Part shown: positions 52,484 to 61,355 of the stretch, one piece after another
How positions within the stretch are numbered: position 1 is the stretch's first letter
Layout of the letters: each line of letters opens with the position of its first letter
The notes under the pieces: generated by a model
Told to the model about the DNA's origin: nothing
Database searches by the model: none
What the model saw: only the letters and a program-made list of their open reading frames with translations
Translations under genes and position numbers: made by a program
Assembly (NCBI RefSeq): GCF_004297265.1
Contig: NZ_SCUT01000049.1
Location: 1-61,581, forward strand
DNA from: Reyranella sp.
GTDB lineage: Bacteria > Pseudomonadota > Alphaproteobacteria > Reyranellales > Reyranellaceae
DNA length: 61,581 nucleotides
Direction: 5' to 3'

Positions 52484-53365
52484 GTGAAAAACGTCCTCGT
52501 CCTGATCTCCGATCCATCCCGCCCCGCCGTGACCGAAGCAGCGGTTGCCGCCGCCACCGATGCCCTGAAGAGCGGCGGCGCCACCGTCGGCGCGCCCGAC
52601 TGGCTCGACGGGGAAATCGCCTGCGATCTGCCGTTCGACGGCCCTGCCGCGCCTGTGAGCCTGCCCGGCGTCGATGCGGTCGCCCTGCCCGCCGCGGGGC
52701 GGCGCAAGAAGCTGCTCGTTGCGGACATGGAATCGACCATGATCCATAACGAGATGCTCGACGAGCTGGCCGAGTTCCTGGGCCTGCGCGAGAAGATCGC
52801 CGGCATCACCGCGCGCGCCATGAACGGCGAGATCGATTTTGCCGGCGCCCTCGAGGAGCGGGTCGGCCTGCTGAAGGGCCTGCCCGTGGGCCGCCTCGAC
52901 GAGGCCGCGACGCGCATCCGCTACATGCCGGGCGGCGCCACGCTGGTCGCGACCATGCAGAAGCACGGCGCCTACTGCGCCCTGGTGTCCGGCGGCTTCA
53001 CCTACTTCACGGCCATGGTGCGCCGGTCGCTGGGCTTCGATCTCGACGCCGCCAACGTGCTGCAGCATGACGGTACGTCGCTGGCCGGAACGGTCGCACG
53101 GCCGATCCTCGGCAAGGAGGCCAAGCTCACGACCCTGCAGCGGCTGGCCGGCGAACGCAGCATCACCGTCGGCGACGCGGTGAGCGTCGGCGATGGCGCC
53201 AACGACCTGCCGATGCTCAGGGCCGCCGGCCTCGGCGTCGCCTTCCACGCCAAGCCGGCGGTGGCGGCCCAGGTGCCGGCCCGCATCGAGCATGGCGACC
53301 TGAGCGCTCTGCTCTACCTTCAGGGCTATCGCCGCAGCGACTTCGAAGAGAGGAAAGACCCATGA
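52484..53365 (+). CDS. serB: Phosphoserine phosphatase
   Basis: Last step of serine synthesis, a HAD-superfamily phosphatase. 293 residues from a GTG start. The N-terminal ACT-like domain is followed by the HAD motif LLVADMESTMIHNEMLDELA: nucleophile Asp81, but the second Asp of the DxD motif is Glu83. LVSGGFTYFTAMV and VGDGANDLPML are motifs II and IV. GTG at 52484 lies 50 bases from miaA's start. The oxidoreductase overlaps the stop (ATGA). Confidence 0.94.
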   Translation: MKNVLVLISDPSRPAVTEAAVAAATDALKSGGATVGAPDWLDGEIACDLPFDGPAAPVSLPGVDAVALPAAGRRKKLLVADMESTMIHNEMLDELAEFLGLREKIAGITARAMNGEIDFAGALEERVGLLKGLPVGRLDEAATRIRYMPGGATLVATMQKHGAYCALVSGGFTYFTAMVRRSLGFDLDAANVLQHDGTSLAGTVARPILGKEAKLTTLQRLAGERSITVGDAVSVGDGANDLPMLRAAGLGVAFHAKPAVAAQVPARIEHGDLSALLYLQGYRRSDFEERKDP

Positions 53366-54363
53366 CCGACGTCCAGCAGATCGTCCTCGCCAAGCGCCCG
53401 GAGGGCGACGTCACCGCGGACTGTTTCCGCTCCGAGACCGCCACGCTCCCGGCGCTCACCGACGGCCAGATCCTGATCGCCCAACGCTTCCTGTCACTCG
53501 ATCCCTACATGCGGCCGCGCATGACCGAGCTGCGCTCCTACACACCGCCCTTCGAGCTCGACAAGCCGCTCACCGGCGGCTCGGTCGGCGAAGTGGTCGA
53601 GTCGAAGAACCCGCGCTTCGCCAAGGGCGACATCGTGATGGGCATGCTGAACTGGGCTACCCACACGGTCCATGACGGCAAGGGCCTGCGCAAGATCGAC
53701 CCGGCAGGCATTCCCCTGTCGGCCTATCTCGGCGTGCTGGGCATGCCGAGCTTCACTGCCTGGTACGGCATCAAGCACATCTGCAAGCCCAAGGCGGGCG
53801 AGACGGTGTTCGTGTCGGCCGCGACCGGCGCCGTGGGCCAGGTGGCGGGCCAACTCGCCAAGCTCGCCGGTGCCCGCGTCGTGGGCTGCGCCGGCGACGA
53901 GCAGAAGTGCCAGTGGGCGGTGCGCGAGGCCGGTTACGACGCCTGCTTCAACCACAAGACCGAAAGCGACGTCGCCGCGGTGCTCGACAGGCTCTGCCCC
54001 CAGGGCATCGATGCCGATTTCGAGAATGTCGGCGGCAGGATCTTCCACGCCGTCTTCGCGCGCCTGAACAATTTCGGCCGGGTCGCCTTCTGCGGCGCCA
54101 TCTCCGAATACCAGGACGCGACGCCGATGGCCGGCCCGGAGAAGATGTTCACCATCGTCCAGCGCCGCCTCACCTTGCAGGGCTTCATCGTCTCCGACCA
54201 TGTGGCCCTGATGGGCGAGTTCGTGAACGAGGTCGGCGGGCTGGTGGCGTCCGGCAAGCTGAAGAGCCGCGAGACCGTGATCGAAGGCCTCGCCAAGGCA
54301 CCCGAGGCCTTCATGGGCCTGCTCAAGGGCGAGAATTTCGGCAAGCTGGTGGTGAAGGTCTGA
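53362..54363 (+). CDS. NADP-dependent MDR oxidoreductase (leukotriene B4 dehydrogenase/curcumin reductase type)
   Basis: Zinc-free medium-chain dehydrogenase/reductase, 333 residues. The signature is YLGVLGMPSFTAWYGI with VSAATGAVGQVAGQLAKLAG (NADP loop), DFENVGGRIFHAVFARL and the C-terminal IEGLAKAPEAFMGLLKGENFGKLVVKV. It reduces enones or aldehydes. Translated with serB (overlap ATGA). Specific substrate not known. Confidence 0.92.
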   Translation: MTDVQQIVLAKRPEGDVTADCFRSETATLPALTDGQILIAQRFLSLDPYMRPRMTELRSYTPPFELDKPLTGGSVGEVVESKNPRFAKGDIVMGMLNWATHTVHDGKGLRKIDPAGIPLSAYLGVLGMPSFTAWYGIKHICKPKAGETVFVSAATGAVGQVAGQLAKLAGARVVGCAGDEQKCQWAVREAGYDACFNHKTESDVAAVLDRLCPQGIDADFENVGGRIFHAVFARLNNFGRVAFCGAISEYQDATPMAGPEKMFTIVQRRLTLQGFIVSDHVALMGEFVNEVGGLVASGKLKSRETVIEGLAKAPEAFMGLLKGENFGKLVVKV

Positions 54364-54367
54364 CCCC

Positions 54368-54460
54368 TGTCGTCCTGAGCGTTAGCGAAGGACCTCGCAG
54401 AACGATCAGACGACGCCCTGTGTTGTGGACGTGAGGTCTTTCGCTACGCTCAAGACGACA
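54368..54460. repeat. Inverted-repeat element (CGTCCTGAGC family)
   Basis: Left arm 54368-54396 (TGTCGTCCTGAGCG...) and right arm 54433-54460 are imperfect inverted repeats of about 28 bases with a loop of 36. The element lies between the MDR oxidoreductase and the terminator of degP. Confidence 0.6.
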
Positions 54461-54467
54461 AAAAGCA

Positions 54468-54492
54468 AAAGGCCGCGCGATGCGCGGCCTTT
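54468..54492. terminator. Bidirectional rho-independent terminator
   Basis: AAAGGCCGCGC and GCGCGGCCTTT form an 11-bp stem with loop GAT; A-rich sequence (AAAAGCAAAA) on the left and TTCGTTT on the right allow use from both strands. It lies 20 bases after the degP stop and ends the serB operon from the other side. Confidence 0.85.
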
Positions 54493-54512
54493 CGTTTGAT
54501 CGGAAGCGAGAC

Positions 54513-56000
54513 CTACTTCTGCAGCCGCAGCGCGGCGAAGCGCGGGTCGCCCTGGCGCTCGACGAATAGGAGCACGGAGCGCTTCTTCTGCTGCTGCAGC
54601 TTGGTCACGAGATCCGACACTTCCTGCGGCGTCGTCACCGGCTTCTGGTCGACCTCGAGGATCACGTCGCCTGCCTGAAGCTGCTTCTCGGCCGCCGGGC
54701 TGTTGGGCGCCACCTTGGTGACGATCACGCCCTTCACCTGATCGGAGAGACCGTAGCGTTCGCGCAGCTGGTCGGTGACCTTCTGCAGGGTGAGTCCGAG
54801 CTGCTCGATGGTCGAGGTCACCGGCTGGTCGGGCTCGGCCGGCTTCTTCTGACCGCCCTGGGCGGAAGTGTTCTGCTTCTCGGCCTCTTCTTGTTCGCCG
54901 ACACGCAGCTTCAGAGGCACTTCCTTGCCGCCGCGCCACACCACGACGTCGACAGTGTTTCCGACGCGGGCATTGGCCACGACCCTCGGAAAACGCCGCA
55001 GGTCGAGCACGTCCTGGCCGCCGAACGAGAGAATGATGTCGTTGCGCTTCAGGCCCGCCTTGAAGGCCGGCCCGTCGGCGGTGACATTCGCCACCAGCAC
55101 GCCGCGGGCACGATCGAGGCCGAAGGAATCGGCGATGTCGTCGGTGACGCTCTGGTAGCTGACGCCGATCCAGCCACGCTTCACCTTGCCGAACTCGCGC
55201 AGCTGGTCGGCGACCTGCTTCACCATGTTCGACGGGATCGAGAAGGCGAGACCGGCATTGGTGCCGGAGGGCGAATAGATCGCAGTGTTGACGCCGATCA
55301 CCTCGCCATCGGTGTTGAACAGCGGACCGCCCGAGTTGCCCTTGTTGATGGCGGCGTCGGTCTGCAGGTAGTCGTCGAGCGAATCGTTCAGCGAACGGCC
55401 GCGCGCCGAGATGATGCCGGCGGTCACCGAATGGCCCATGCCGAACGGATTGCCGATGGCGATCACCCAGTCCCCGACCCGCGACTTGTCCGAATCGCCC
55501 CACTTCACCGCCGGCAGCGGCTTCTTGTTGGGCGGCTCGACCTTGAGCACGGCGAGGTCGACGCGGCTGTCGGATCCGACCAGCTTGGCCTTGAGCTGGG
55601 TGTCATCGCGGAAGATGACGGTGATGTCCTCGGCGCCCTGGATCACATGGTTGTTGGTGACGATGTAGCCTTCGCCATCGATCACGAAACCGGAGCCCAG
55701 CGACGTACCACGACGCTTCTGCTGCTCCTCGCCGCCACGCTTGTCGAAGAACTCCTTGAAGAGCTCCTCGAAGGGCGAGCCGGGCGGAAGCTGCGGCATG
55801 TCGCGCAGGCGCGGGCCCTGCTGGGGCACGTTCTGCGTGGTCGTGATGTTGACGACGGTCGGCATCAATTTATCGACCAACTCGGAGAAGCTCTCCGTCG
55901 GCTGGCGGGCCCAGACGGGCTCCGCCGTGACGAGGCCCAGCGATGCAATGGCCGCGAGAGCGGCGCTGCGGAAATACACTTGAAAATCGCCTAGAATCAC
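54513..56000 (-). CDS. degP: Do-family periplasmic serine protease/chaperone DegP
   Basis: Degrades or refolds damaged envelope proteins, 495 residues. Signal sequence over residues about 12-31; trypsin-like domain with His118 (TNNHV), Asp148 (SRVDLAVL) and Ser223 (GNSGGP); two PDZ domains follow, with a Gln/Lys/Pro-rich linker (EKQNTSAQGGQKKPAEP) between them. A GTG start at 56000 follows GGAGG by six bases. Immediately upstream lies hflC with its terminator, so degP has its own promoter. The length is normal. Confidence 0.95.
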   Translation of the reverse strand: MILGDFQVYFRSAALAAIASLGLVTAEPVWARQPTESFSELVDKLMPTVVNITTTQNVPQQGPRLRDMPQLPPGSPFEELFKEFFDKRGGEEQQKRRGTSLGSGFVIDGEGYIVTNNHVIQGAEDITVIFRDDTQLKAKLVGSDSRVDLAVLKVEPPNKKPLPAVKWGDSDKSRVGDWVIAIGNPFGMGHSVTAGIISARGRSLNDSLDDYLQTDAAINKGNSGGPLFNTDGEVIGVNTAIYSPSGTNAGLAFSIPSNMVKQVADQLREFGKVKRGWIGVSYQSVTDDIADSFGLDRARGVLVANVTADGPAFKAGLKRNDIILSFGGQDVLDLRRFPRVVANARVGNTVDVVVWRGGKEVPLKLRVGEQEEAEKQNTSAQGGQKKPAEPDQPVTSTIEQLGLTLQKVTDQLRERYGLSDQVKGVIVTKVAPNSPAAEKQLQAGDVILEVDQKPVTTPQEVSDLVTKLQQQKKRSVLLFVERQGDPRFAALRLQK

Positions 56001-56145
56001 GACCGACCTCCAACGGCGCTCAAGGCCAAACGGTCGGTACGGCCGGCGCCGCGCGTTAGAGTCACTGTCTACATGTGGGCCGATTGTGGCGCAAATAAAG
56101 TGCTCGTTATCGGGCCCACTTTTGCTGGGGTTTTCGACCGTGCCA

Positions 56146-56189
56146 AAAAAGAAACCGGCGGCGTGGCAGGAGTGCCACAGCCGCCGGTT
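56146..56189 (-). terminator. Rho-independent terminator of hflC
   Basis: AACCGGCGGC and GCCGCCGGTT (56153-56162 and 56180-56189) with an inner GTGGCA/TGCCAC stem; on the minus strand it is followed by CTTTTTT. It ends hflKC transcription 21 bases beyond the hflC stop. Confidence 0.9.
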
Positions 56190-56210
56190 CGGTACGGTAT
56201 TTGCCGGATC

Positions 56211-57101
56211 CTACTTCTTCGGAAGGACCATTCCGGCGGGGTCGTTGAAGTAGCGGAAGAAGTCGTTGTCCGGGCTCAGCAGCATGGTCGAGCCGCCCGA
56301 GCCGAACGCCTGCTTGTAGGCCTCCATGCGCCGGTAGAAGGCGTAGAAGTCCTTATCCTTGCTGAAGGCCTTGGCGTAGATCTCGGTCGCCGCCGCGTCC
56401 GCCTCGCCTCGCAGGATCTGACCCTTCAGCCCGGCATCGGCCTTGATCACCGCGACTTCGCGGTCGGCCGTAGCCTTGATGCGGGCATTCTCCTCGTCGC
56501 CCTCGGCGCGGAGCTGGCCGGCCTCGCGCTCGCGATCGGTCTTCATGCGGTTGTAGACCGACTGGGAGTTGGCCTGCGGCAGGTCGGCGCGCTTGATGCG
56601 CACGTCGACCGTTTCGACGCCCAGCTCCATGGTCTTGACGTTCACCCGCCGGGTGATCTCGTCCATCAGGTTGGCGCGCTGGTCGGTCAGAACCGCATGC
56701 AGCGGCACCGACGACAGCACACCGCGGATCTCCGAGTTGATCAGCGAGTCGAGCAGCCCCCGCAGGGACGTTTCGCCGCCCGGGACGGTCTGCGCATAGC
56801 GCTTGGCCGCCACGATCTTGTAGCGGGCATAGGCATCGACCACGAGGCGCTTCTGGTCACCCGCGATGATCTCGAACTCCTCGGCTTCGTAGTCGAGCAG
56901 CCGGCGGTCGATCCGCTGGATGTCCTGGATCCACAACGGAATCTTGACGTACAGGCCGGGCTCCGTCTTCGGTTCGCCGACGATGGCGCCGAACTGGCGG
57001 ACCAGCACCTGCTTGGTCGGATCGACCGTGTAGAAGGTCTGCGTCAGGACGAAACCCAGGAACGCGAGCGCGATCAGGGCGATGATGGAACGGTTGCTCA
57101 T
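56211..57101 (-). CDS. hflC: Membrane protease modulator HflC
   Basis: Prohibitin/SPFH protein which with HflK forms a large periplasmic-facing complex regulating FtsH protease. 296 residues: a signal-anchor helix (residues about 5-23), then FYTVDPTKQVLVRQFGAIV and an SPFH domain with VDVRIKRADLPQ, and a coiled-coil REREAGQLRAEGDEENARIKA. Start ATG 57101 overlaps the hflK stop (ATGA); a longer frame to 57767 is an artefact. Ends in the terminator at 56146-56189. Confidence 0.94.
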   Translation of the reverse strand: MSNRSIIALIALAFLGFVLTQTFYTVDPTKQVLVRQFGAIVGEPKTEPGLYVKIPLWIQDIQRIDRRLLDYEAEEFEIIAGDQKRLVVDAYARYKIVAAKRYAQTVPGGETSLRGLLDSLINSEIRGVLSSVPLHAVLTDQRANLMDEITRRVNVKTMELGVETVDVRIKRADLPQANSQSVYNRMKTDREREAGQLRAEGDEENARIKATADREVAVIKADAGLKGQILRGEADAAATEIYAKAFSKDKDFYAFYRRMEAYKQAFGSGGSTMLLSPDNDFFRYFNDPAGMVLPKK

Positions 57102-58312
57102 CGCGTGGCTCCCGGCAGGGGCTGGGGCGGCCGCGGTGGTTGCGGCCCAACGCCCGGCGTCTGGCCCGAGCGCAGCTCCGGCAGCGGCAGGTAGGGCAGT
57201 ACACCGCCATTGTTGGTCGTCCCCTTGTCGACCAGGACCTTGTTCACGTTGCGCAGCACCTCTTCCATCGTATCGAGGTAGAGACGTTCCGTCGTGATGT
57301 CCTTGGCCTTGGCCCACTGCTCGTAGACCTGGTCGAAGCGTTGCGCATCGCCGCTGGCGCGCGCGATGATCTCGGCCTTGTAGGCTTCGGAGCGCTGGAC
57401 GATCGACTCGGCCTCGCCCTTCGCCCTCGGGAGCTGCTGGTTGCGGTAGGTGTTGCCCTCGTTGATCAGCTTCTCCTTGTCGGCACGCGCCGCCTGGACG
57501 TCGCGGAACGCCGCGATGACTTCCTGCGGCGGGTCGACGCGCAGGAGCTGGATCTGCGAGATGCGGACGCCGAGCCCGTATTCGTCGAGCATGCGCTGCA
57601 GCAGGTCCTTCGTGTCCTGCTCGATGCGGCTGCGGCCTTCGGTCTGGGCATATTGCAGGTTCGACTTGCCAATCACCTCGCGCATCGCGGCTTCGGCGCC
57701 GGCCCGCACGTTCTCCTCGGGATTGCGCACGTCGAATGCATACTTGTAGACGTCCTTGATCTGCCACAGCACCGCGAACTCGATGTCGACGATGTTCTCG
57801 TCGCCGGTCAGCATCAGGTTTTCCGTGGAAGTGGGACGCGGGCCGCGGCTGTAGGGCGTGGAAACCTGGTTGCCGCGTGAGCCGATGACGGTGCGGCGCT
57901 GGTCCTGGACGTTCACGACCACGACATTGCCGATCGGGGCCGGCAGGTTGTAGTGCAGGCCGGGCTCGACGGGTTTGCCGTAGGGCTTGCCGAACACGAG
58001 CTGGATGGCCTGCTGGTTGGGCTGCACGCGGAAGAAGCCGGTTGCGAGCCAGATCACGAGAGCGCCGAGCACCACCAGCGCGATGCCCTTGTAGGAGCCG
58101 AAACCGCCGGGAATGAGGTTCTTGAGCCGCTCCTGGCCCTTGCGAATGACGTCTTCCATGTCGGGCGGGCGCCGCGAGCCGAAAGGTCCGCCACCGCCGC
58201 CGCCCCGGTTGCCGCCGCCGCCGCCGCCCCAGGGACCACCGCCACCGCCGGAGCCGCCGCCTCCACCGCCCCCGCCCCAGGGGCCGCCGCCGCCATTGTT
58301 ATTCCACGCCAT
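57098..58312 (-). CDS. hflK: Membrane protease modulator HflK
   Basis: Partner of HflC in the FtsH-regulating complex. 404 residues with a long glycine-rich, tryptophan-containing leader over residues 5-45, a membrane anchor at about residues 75-94, then the SPFH domain with VFGKPYGKPVEPGLHYNLP and the coiled-coil with REVIGKSNLQYAQTEGRSRIEQ. The ATG at 58312 begins MAWNNNGGGG; the frame to 58417 is an extension. Divergent from apbC. A C-terminal proline-rich tail (PQPPRPPQP) completes the protein. Confidence 0.94.
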   Translation of the reverse strand: MAWNNNGGGGPWGGGGGGGGSGGGGGPWGGGGGGNRGGGGGGPFGSRRPPDMEDVIRKGQERLKNLIPGGFGSYKGIALVVLGALVIWLATGFFRVQPNQQAIQLVFGKPYGKPVEPGLHYNLPAPIGNVVVVNVQDQRRTVIGSRGNQVSTPYSRGPRPTSTENLMLTGDENIVDIEFAVLWQIKDVYKYAFDVRNPEENVRAGAEAAMREVIGKSNLQYAQTEGRSRIEQDTKDLLQRMLDEYGLGVRISQIQLLRVDPPQEVIAAFRDVQAARADKEKLINEGNTYRNQQLPRAKGEAESIVQRSEAYKAEIIARASGDAQRFDQVYEQWAKAKDITTERLYLDTMEEVLRNVNKVLVDKGTTNNGGVLPYLPLPELRSGQTPGVGPQPPRPPQPLPGATR

Positions 58313-58462
58313 TTTCACCTCAAGGGCCCCTGCTGCCGCTTCTGACCGCGCTTGGGCGCGTTGTCGCTTTTGATTTCCAGACGCGCTGCATATATGTGAC
58401 GACAGGCACACCTTCAATCAAGCGGCGGACGCGAAATTGCGCCGCAGCGGAAGCAGCAGAAC

Positions 58463-59623
58463 ATGGCGGAAATCAGCGAAACGGCCATCCGCAAGGTTCT
58501 CGATACCATCATCGATCCGGTGACGGGCCGCAGCGTCGCGGCGTTGGGCATGGTGAGCGGCATTGCAACGCGCGCCGGTCATGTCGCGATCACGCTGGAC
58601 GTCGATCCCGCCCGCGGCACCGCGCTCGAGCCGCTGCGGCAGGCCTGCGAGCAGGCGATCCGGGCGATGCCGGGCGTCCTCTCGGCCACCGCCGTCATGA
58701 CGGCGGAGCGCGCCGCACCTGCACCGCCGCCCGCGCCCGGCGGCCATCATGGCCACAGCCACGGCACCCCCGCAGGCAACACAACTGCTGGCAAGACGAC
58801 CGGCGGCGGCGGCCGCATCGACGTGCCGGGCGTGAAGCACATCATCGCCGTGGCCTCGGGCAAGGGCGGCGTCGGCAAGTCGACGACCGCGGTCAACCTG
58901 GCACTCGGCCTCGCCGCCAACGGCCTGGCCACGGGGCTGCTCGATGCCGACATATACGGCCCCTCGATGCCGCGCATGCTCGGCGTCACCGAGAAGCCGG
59001 AATCGGTCGACGGCAAGATGCTGAAGCCGATCGAGAAGTACGGGCTGAAGACCATGTCGATCGGCTACATCGTGGCCGAGGACACACCGATGATCTGGCG
59101 CGGGCCCATGGTATCGAGCGCGCTGGAGCAGATGCTGCGCGACGTGCAGTGGGGCGAACTCGACGTGCTGGTGGTCGACATGCCGCCCGGCACCGGCGAC
59201 GCCCAGCTGACGCTCGCCCAGCGCGTTGCGCTCGCCGGTGCGGTCATCGTCTCGACGCCGCAGGACATCGCGCTGGTCGACGCGCGCAAGGGCCTCAACA
59301 TGTTCCGCAAGGTCGCCGTGCCAGTGCTCGGCATCGTCGAGAACATGAGCTACTTCCTCTGCCCCAAGTGCGGCGAGCGCTCCGAGATCTTCGGCCATGG
59401 CGGCGCTCACGAGGAAGCCGACAAGCTCGGCGTGCCTTTCCTGGGCGAGGTCCCGCTGCATCTCGACATCCGCACCACGTCCGACAGTGGCCATCCCATT
59501 GTCGTCTCGAAACCCGACAGCGCCCACGCGCAAGTCTACAAGAATGTCGCCGGCCGCGTCTGGAAACAGCTCTCCGCCAATCAGCGCGGTGCCCGCAAGG
59601 CCCCGAACATCGTGGTGCAGTAG
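58463..59623 (+). CDS. apbC: Fe-S cluster carrier ApbC/Mrp
   Basis: P-loop ATPase that carries Fe-S clusters to apoproteins. 386 residues: an N-terminal MIP18/DUF59 domain to about residue 80, a His/Gly-rich linker (GGHHGHSHG), the P-loop ASGKGGVGKST at 131-141, VVDMPPGTGDAQL as switch region and a cluster-binding CPKC at residues 300-303. Divergent from hflK. Length normal for the fused form. Confidence 0.95.
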   Translation: MAEISETAIRKVLDTIIDPVTGRSVAALGMVSGIATRAGHVAITLDVDPARGTALEPLRQACEQAIRAMPGVLSATAVMTAERAAPAPPPAPGGHHGHSHGTPAGNTTAGKTTGGGGRIDVPGVKHIIAVASGKGGVGKSTTAVNLALGLAANGLATGLLDADIYGPSMPRMLGVTEKPESVDGKMLKPIEKYGLKTMSIGYIVAEDTPMIWRGPMVSSALEQMLRDVQWGELDVLVVDMPPGTGDAQLTLAQRVALAGAVIVSTPQDIALVDARKGLNMFRKVAVPVLGIVENMSYFLCPKCGERSEIFGHGGAHEEADKLGVPFLGEVPLHLDIRTTSDSGHPIVVSKPDSAHAQVYKNVAGRVWKQLSANQRGARKAPNIVVQ

Positions 59624-59656
59624 CCTAGGGTAGTTGGTGTTTTAAAGAAGACGAAG

Positions 59657-59749
59657 GGTCCCTCACTACGTTCGGGATGACATCGTTTGCTTGATCGGCG
59701 CACTGCGCAGATCCCAGCAAAATTGTCATCCCGAACGTAGTGAGGGACC
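59657..59749. repeat. Perfect 26-bp inverted repeat (CATCCCGAACG family)
   Basis: Arms 59657-59682 and 59724-59749 are exact reverse complements with a 41-base loop, between the apbC stop and the GNAT stop (convergent). No T-run. The sequence class (CATCCCGAACGTAGTGAGGGA) is like repeated intergenic palindromes in other alphaproteobacteria. Confidence 0.75.
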
Positions 59750-59755
59750 TTTTCC

Positions 59756-60310
59756 TCATTTGCGATTCACCGTCTTGCGCTTGCTCGGCCGCCAGCCCGG
59801 GCGCCATTTGCCGATCATGCCGTGGACGCCGATCATCGAGCCGGCGACCAGTTCGAGGGCGAGGAAGCGGCGGTCCTCGACCCAGCCGGGGAGCTGGATG
59901 TTCAACGCGAGATCGCGGCGGAAGCCGAACTGGTTGTAGTACTCGGGATCGCCGACGAGGATGATGCGGCTGTGGCCCAGCATGCGCGACTGCGCCATCG
60001 AGTGCCACATCAGCGCCTTGCCGTAGCCCAGGCCGCGCAGTTCCGGCGCGATGGCGAGCGGCCCCAGCATGACGGCGGGCCACTTGTCGTGGATCAGGAT
60101 CGGCCAGTTGCGGATCGAGGCCACCATCCGGTCCTTCTGGTCGATCGCCACGAAGCACAGTTCGGCAATCGGCTTCACGCCTTCGCGAAGCCGGTAGACC
60201 GTCTTCTGCTGGCGGTCGGGCCCGAAGGCCGCCTCGTTCATCGCCTCGACCGCCACACCGTCGCGCGGCCGCTCGCGCAGCAGCCTGAGCCGGCCGGGGT
60301 CGCGGATCAC
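59756..60310 (-). CDS. GNAT family N-acetyltransferase
   Basis: 184 residues from a GTG at 60310 that overlaps the thyX stop (GTGA). Acetyl-CoA loop LAIAPELRGLGYGKALMWHSM, then ILVGDPEYYNQFGFRRD (motif B). A C-terminal stretch after residue 150 is basic (KWRPGWRPSKRKTVNRK). An internal Met (AMNEAAFG) 24 codons in is an alternative start. Substrate unknown, probably an amine or peptide N-terminus. Confidence 0.85.
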   Translation of the reverse strand: MIRDPGRLRLLRERPRDGVAVEAMNEAAFGPDRQQKTVYRLREGVKPIAELCFVAIDQKDRMVASIRNWPILIHDKWPAVMLGPLAIAPELRGLGYGKALMWHSMAQSRMLGHSRIILVGDPEYYNQFGFRRDLALNIQLPGWVEDRRFLALELVAGSMIGVHGMIGKWRPGWRPSKRKTVNRK

Positions 60311-61245
60311 GTCGCCTGCCCGAGGGCCGCCATCAGCTCGCGCCATTCGCGGGCGCTCAGCCCGCTCGACTTCTGGTCGACCGTCTCGCCGGCCAGCATG
60401 CGCTTCACGATGGCGAGGCCGGTCTTGGAAAGATGCGTGCCGCCCAGTCGGTATTCGACGAAGGCGTCGTGGCTGATCGGGCACCAGCGCTTCAGCGTGT
60501 CGAGCATCGTCTCCGCATAGACGCGGATCTCGTACTGCGCATGGGCATCGGCGCGCAGCGACAGGAAGTGCATGAGGTTGTGGAGGTTCGTCTTCCAGTA
60601 CCACTGGGTATAGAAGCCGAGCGACAGGTTCATGCGCGCGAGCTCGCGCGCGAGGCCGGAGCGTTCGGGATCGAGCGGCGCGCCGCCCTCGCCCTCGTTC
60701 AGCATCTCGAGATAATGCTCGTAGACGAGTTCCGCGTCCTTCCTGAGCAAGTCGAAGACACGCTCGGCTTCCCTGCCCGCCAGCACCTGGTCGCGACCCT
60801 GCCGGTTCATCGCGCTCTGCGCCGCGAGATGCTCGGGCTTCGGCACATAGAACTCGTTGTCGAGGATCGAGTAGCGCGCGGAATATTCGTTCACGTTGGC
60901 GGTGCGATGGCGGATCCACTGGCGCGCCACGAAGATCGGCAGCTTCACGTGGTACTTGATTTCGCACATCTCGAACGGCGTCGTGTGACGGTGCCGCATG
61001 AGATAGTTGATGAGGCCGCGGTCCTCGCTGACCTTCTTGGTGCCGCGGCCGTAGCTCACGCGCGCGGCCTGCACCACGGCGGCATCGTCGCCCATGTAGT
61101 CGACGACGCGGACGAAGCCGTGGTCGAGCACCGGCAGCGCCCGGTAGAGGATCTCCTCCAGCGCCGGAGCCACGGGGCGCAGGGTCGGCTGGACCCCGGC
61201 CCGGGCCTGGTCGATTTCTGCCTGCTGGTCGCTGGAGAGGGGCAT
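60307..61245 (-). CDS. thyX: Flavin-dependent thymidylate synthase
   Basis: Makes dTMP from dUMP with methylene-tetrahydrofolate and FAD. 312 residues; the ThyX motif RHR-x7-S is at residues 112-122 (RHRTANVNEYSARY), HTTPFEMCEIKYHVKLPIFVARQW precedes it and LSLGFYTQWYWKTNLHNLMHFLSLR follows, binding FAD and dUMP. Normal length. Overlapped with the GNAT gene downstream. It is divergent from the ssrA gene to the right. Confidence 0.97.
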   Translation of the reverse strand: MPLSSDQQAEIDQARAGVQPTLRPVAPALEEILYRALPVLDHGFVRVVDYMGDDAAVVQAARVSYGRGTKKVSEDRGLINYLMRHRHTTPFEMCEIKYHVKLPIFVARQWIRHRTANVNEYSARYSILDNEFYVPKPEHLAAQSAMNRQGRDQVLAGREAERVFDLLRKDAELVYEHYLEMLNEGEGGAPLDPERSGLARELARMNLSLGFYTQWYWKTNLHNLMHFLSLRADAHAQYEIRVYAETMLDTLKRWCPISHDAFVEYRLGGTHLSKTGLAIVKRMLAGETVDQKSSGLSAREWRELMAALGQAT

Positions 61246-61322
61246 CGGTTCGTTGTCCTTGTTTTCGCCGGACGTTATGCGGGGAATCGCGCCGGGCGGG
61301 CAAGGATCGAGGCCCGGCCACC

Positions 61323-61351
61323 TTCAAAAAGCCGGGGGAAGAGCCTATATA
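61323..61351 (+). promoter_or_regulatory. Predicted ssrA promoter
   Basis: TTCAAA at 61323-61328 and TATATA at 61346-61351, 17 bases apart. Transcription from here would start at about 61358, at the 5' end of the hairpin GTCGG-GAAA-CCGAC that begins the acceptor piece. Confidence 0.55.
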
Positions 61352-61355
61352 GACG

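Noticed and set aside
58180..58312. Proline-rich protein on the plus strand opposite HflK
   Set aside because: It is only the complement of the glycine codons in the HflK leader.
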